Shown here one piece after another: positions 62,841 to 64,000 of a stretch of DNA of 64,000 bases. A model generated the notes under the pieces. It saw only the letters and a program-made list of their open reading frames with translations, did no database searches and was not told the origin of the DNA. Each line of letters starts with the position of its first letter. Positions within the stretch are counted from its first letter, which is position 1. This DNA comes from Rhynchopus sp. YZ270_cl-10. Its lineage: Eukaryota > Euglenozoa > Diplonemea > Diplonemida > Diplonemidae. Both the position numbers and the translations under genes were made by a program. The stretch is from contig OZ037852.1 in the NCBI GenBank assembly GCA_964035575.1, positions 310,001 through 374,000 of the forward strand. Reading direction: 5' to 3'.

Positions 62841-64000
62841 CTGCCATACTTTCACATCAAAGAAGAGAAAGCACAATGAATGCAATAAAAAATTCGGGTT
62901 TTGCCCAAAATAAGGGAACGCAAACCGTTTTAGAATTTTATTTCTTTTTGACAAAGATCTGTTTGGTTTTAGCGATCTCTCTGCTCAGGAATAGTCTTTT
63001 TTTTTTTTCTACTATTCCAGGGGATAAAAAAAAACAGTTTCGAGAGAAGGACTCTCTCATATCACAGATACTGCCAGATCTGGCAGTATCCGTGTCGCAT
63101 ATAGTACCGTCCGTGTCGGAAGATGGTTACTTTCCGGATCGATGACAAAAAAAAAAAAAAATAAAATAAAATAAAATATTTTCATCATATGCAATCAATA
63201 AATTGATAGTAATAAAATAAAATAAAATAACTTGAAAGATAAATGCGCCTCGCGTGCACAACACATCTTTCCTACTTAGCCTTAACTTACTATCGAAGAA
63301 AAAAAAAATTCATTTTAAAAGAGCGGATGAAAGAGAAACTCTACTACCTGAGAAAGTAGCAACTCTGATGTAGTCTACCCACAAAAAAATGGGTTCCTTT
63401 TTTCCCTCGAAAAATTGACAATCCCCTGGGGGGACAAAAGGGGAGAGGGGAAAGGGGAAAAGAGGGGAATAAATTCGCATTATTTTTGACAAAATAAAGA
63501 AGTTAACAACAAAAAATCACAATATCGAAAGAAAAGGAAAATAAGGAAGGTTTTTTTTTGGGGGGGATAGGGATATGGGGAGATTATGGGGTTTTTGAAT
63601 GGGTTATTATGAAGTTTTTATTGTTTTTTGATAAATTGTTGGAGTAGTGTAGTTGCCTCGGTTGTGCAATCTCCACTGTCCAAAAAGTTCACCTTTTTTT
63701 TAGGGGGTACATTTGAGTGATAAAATAAATGTGAATCACAGCGAAACCACTCATATTGTTTTAAAAGGGGGAAACTGGAAATTTTGGGGGGAAAACTGAA
63801 CTAGGGCGGGTGGCAAAAAATAAAAAAAAAAGGTGGCATACCCCACAAAAGGGTAATTTTGTTTCCTTTGAGTCTATTCTCTCTATTTACGTCTTTCTCT
63901 CCTTAACCGCACAACAGCCAGCGTGGCTGTGGGGGGAACGAAAGAGAAGTCCGTCTAATAAGTCATAAAGGACAAATTCGGATGCTTTCAGTTCACTAAA
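62841..64000. other. AT-rich end of window
   Basis: No gene. It holds a GAAAGATAAATGCGCC-type hairpin copy (63233-63269) and dispersed family B copy 3 (63628-63679). AAATAAAATAAAAT microsatellites flank 63160-63230. Confidence 0.55.
63628..63679. repeat. Dispersed ~60-bp family B, copy 3
   Basis: TTGGAGTAGTGTAGTTGCCT then CGGTTGTGCAATCTCCACTG, identical to the copy at 16762 except for a missing internal 15 bp. Confidence 0.85.

Noticed and set aside
6660-63700. CRISPR array
   Set aside because: No regularly spaced direct repeats with unique spacers; the arrays seen are contiguous minisatellites in a eukaryotic genome.

Overview
This is nuclear DNA from a flagellated, intron-bearing protist. 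The evidence is an outer-arm axonemal dynein intermediate chain, canonical GT-AG introns, Ku80, a P4-type lipid flippase, a metacaspase-like protein and a t-UTP ribosome-biogenesis factor. I cannot name the species. Genes are GC-balanced, and they sit in AT-rich spacers full of long A/T runs, minisatellites and small inverted-repeat transposons. Every protein gene I can support lies on the minus strand, from 383 to 55278. All eleven introns I could place begin GTATG and end CAG.

Layout. 383-4754: P4-ATPase flippase, 5 exons. 4755-7737: spacer holding a ~1.3-kb inverted-repeat element with a pure 8-bp array. 7738-11714: metacaspase-fold protein that has lost the catalytic His and is fused to coiled coils and a seven-copy Trp-rich C-terminal repeat. 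12110-12849: TA-flanked DNA transposon with hairpin ends. 12850-19631: repeat-rich spacer without a supportable gene. 19632-22162: PH-domain AGC kinase with a large insertion in the N-lobe. 22920-24233: coiled-coil protein. 26284-29862: secreted/type I membrane protein with six LamG-like repeats. 30900-31466: compact TraB-like protein. 32099-32350: 18-bp minisatellite. 32631-34498: DNAI2/ODA6-type dynein intermediate chain. 35597-38324: Ku80 with a C-terminal DNA-PKcs-type motif.

40254-52010 is a cluster of closely related ankyrin genes: two intact copies, one copy whose start codon is lost, one multiply frameshifted pseudogene and one 3' stub. All are built from an almost exact 300-bp (100-residue, three-ankyrin) module. 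A fossil hAT-like transposon, a transplanted 74-bp fragment of Ku80 coding sequence and a dispersed repeat interrupt the cluster. 53020-55278 is WDR75/UTP17. The last ~9 kb holds no recognised gene, only transposon-like elements (57150-58059, 61801-62840), short arrays and a recurrent hairpin motif.

The housekeeping genes are functionally unrelated and share only orientation. The unusual biology is the inactive metacaspase fusion, the rapidly evolving ankyrin cluster, the LamG surface protein, the kinase insertion, and many small mobile elements, one of which has a paralogous empty site within the window. All coordinates and splice sites were read by eye and no database search was run.
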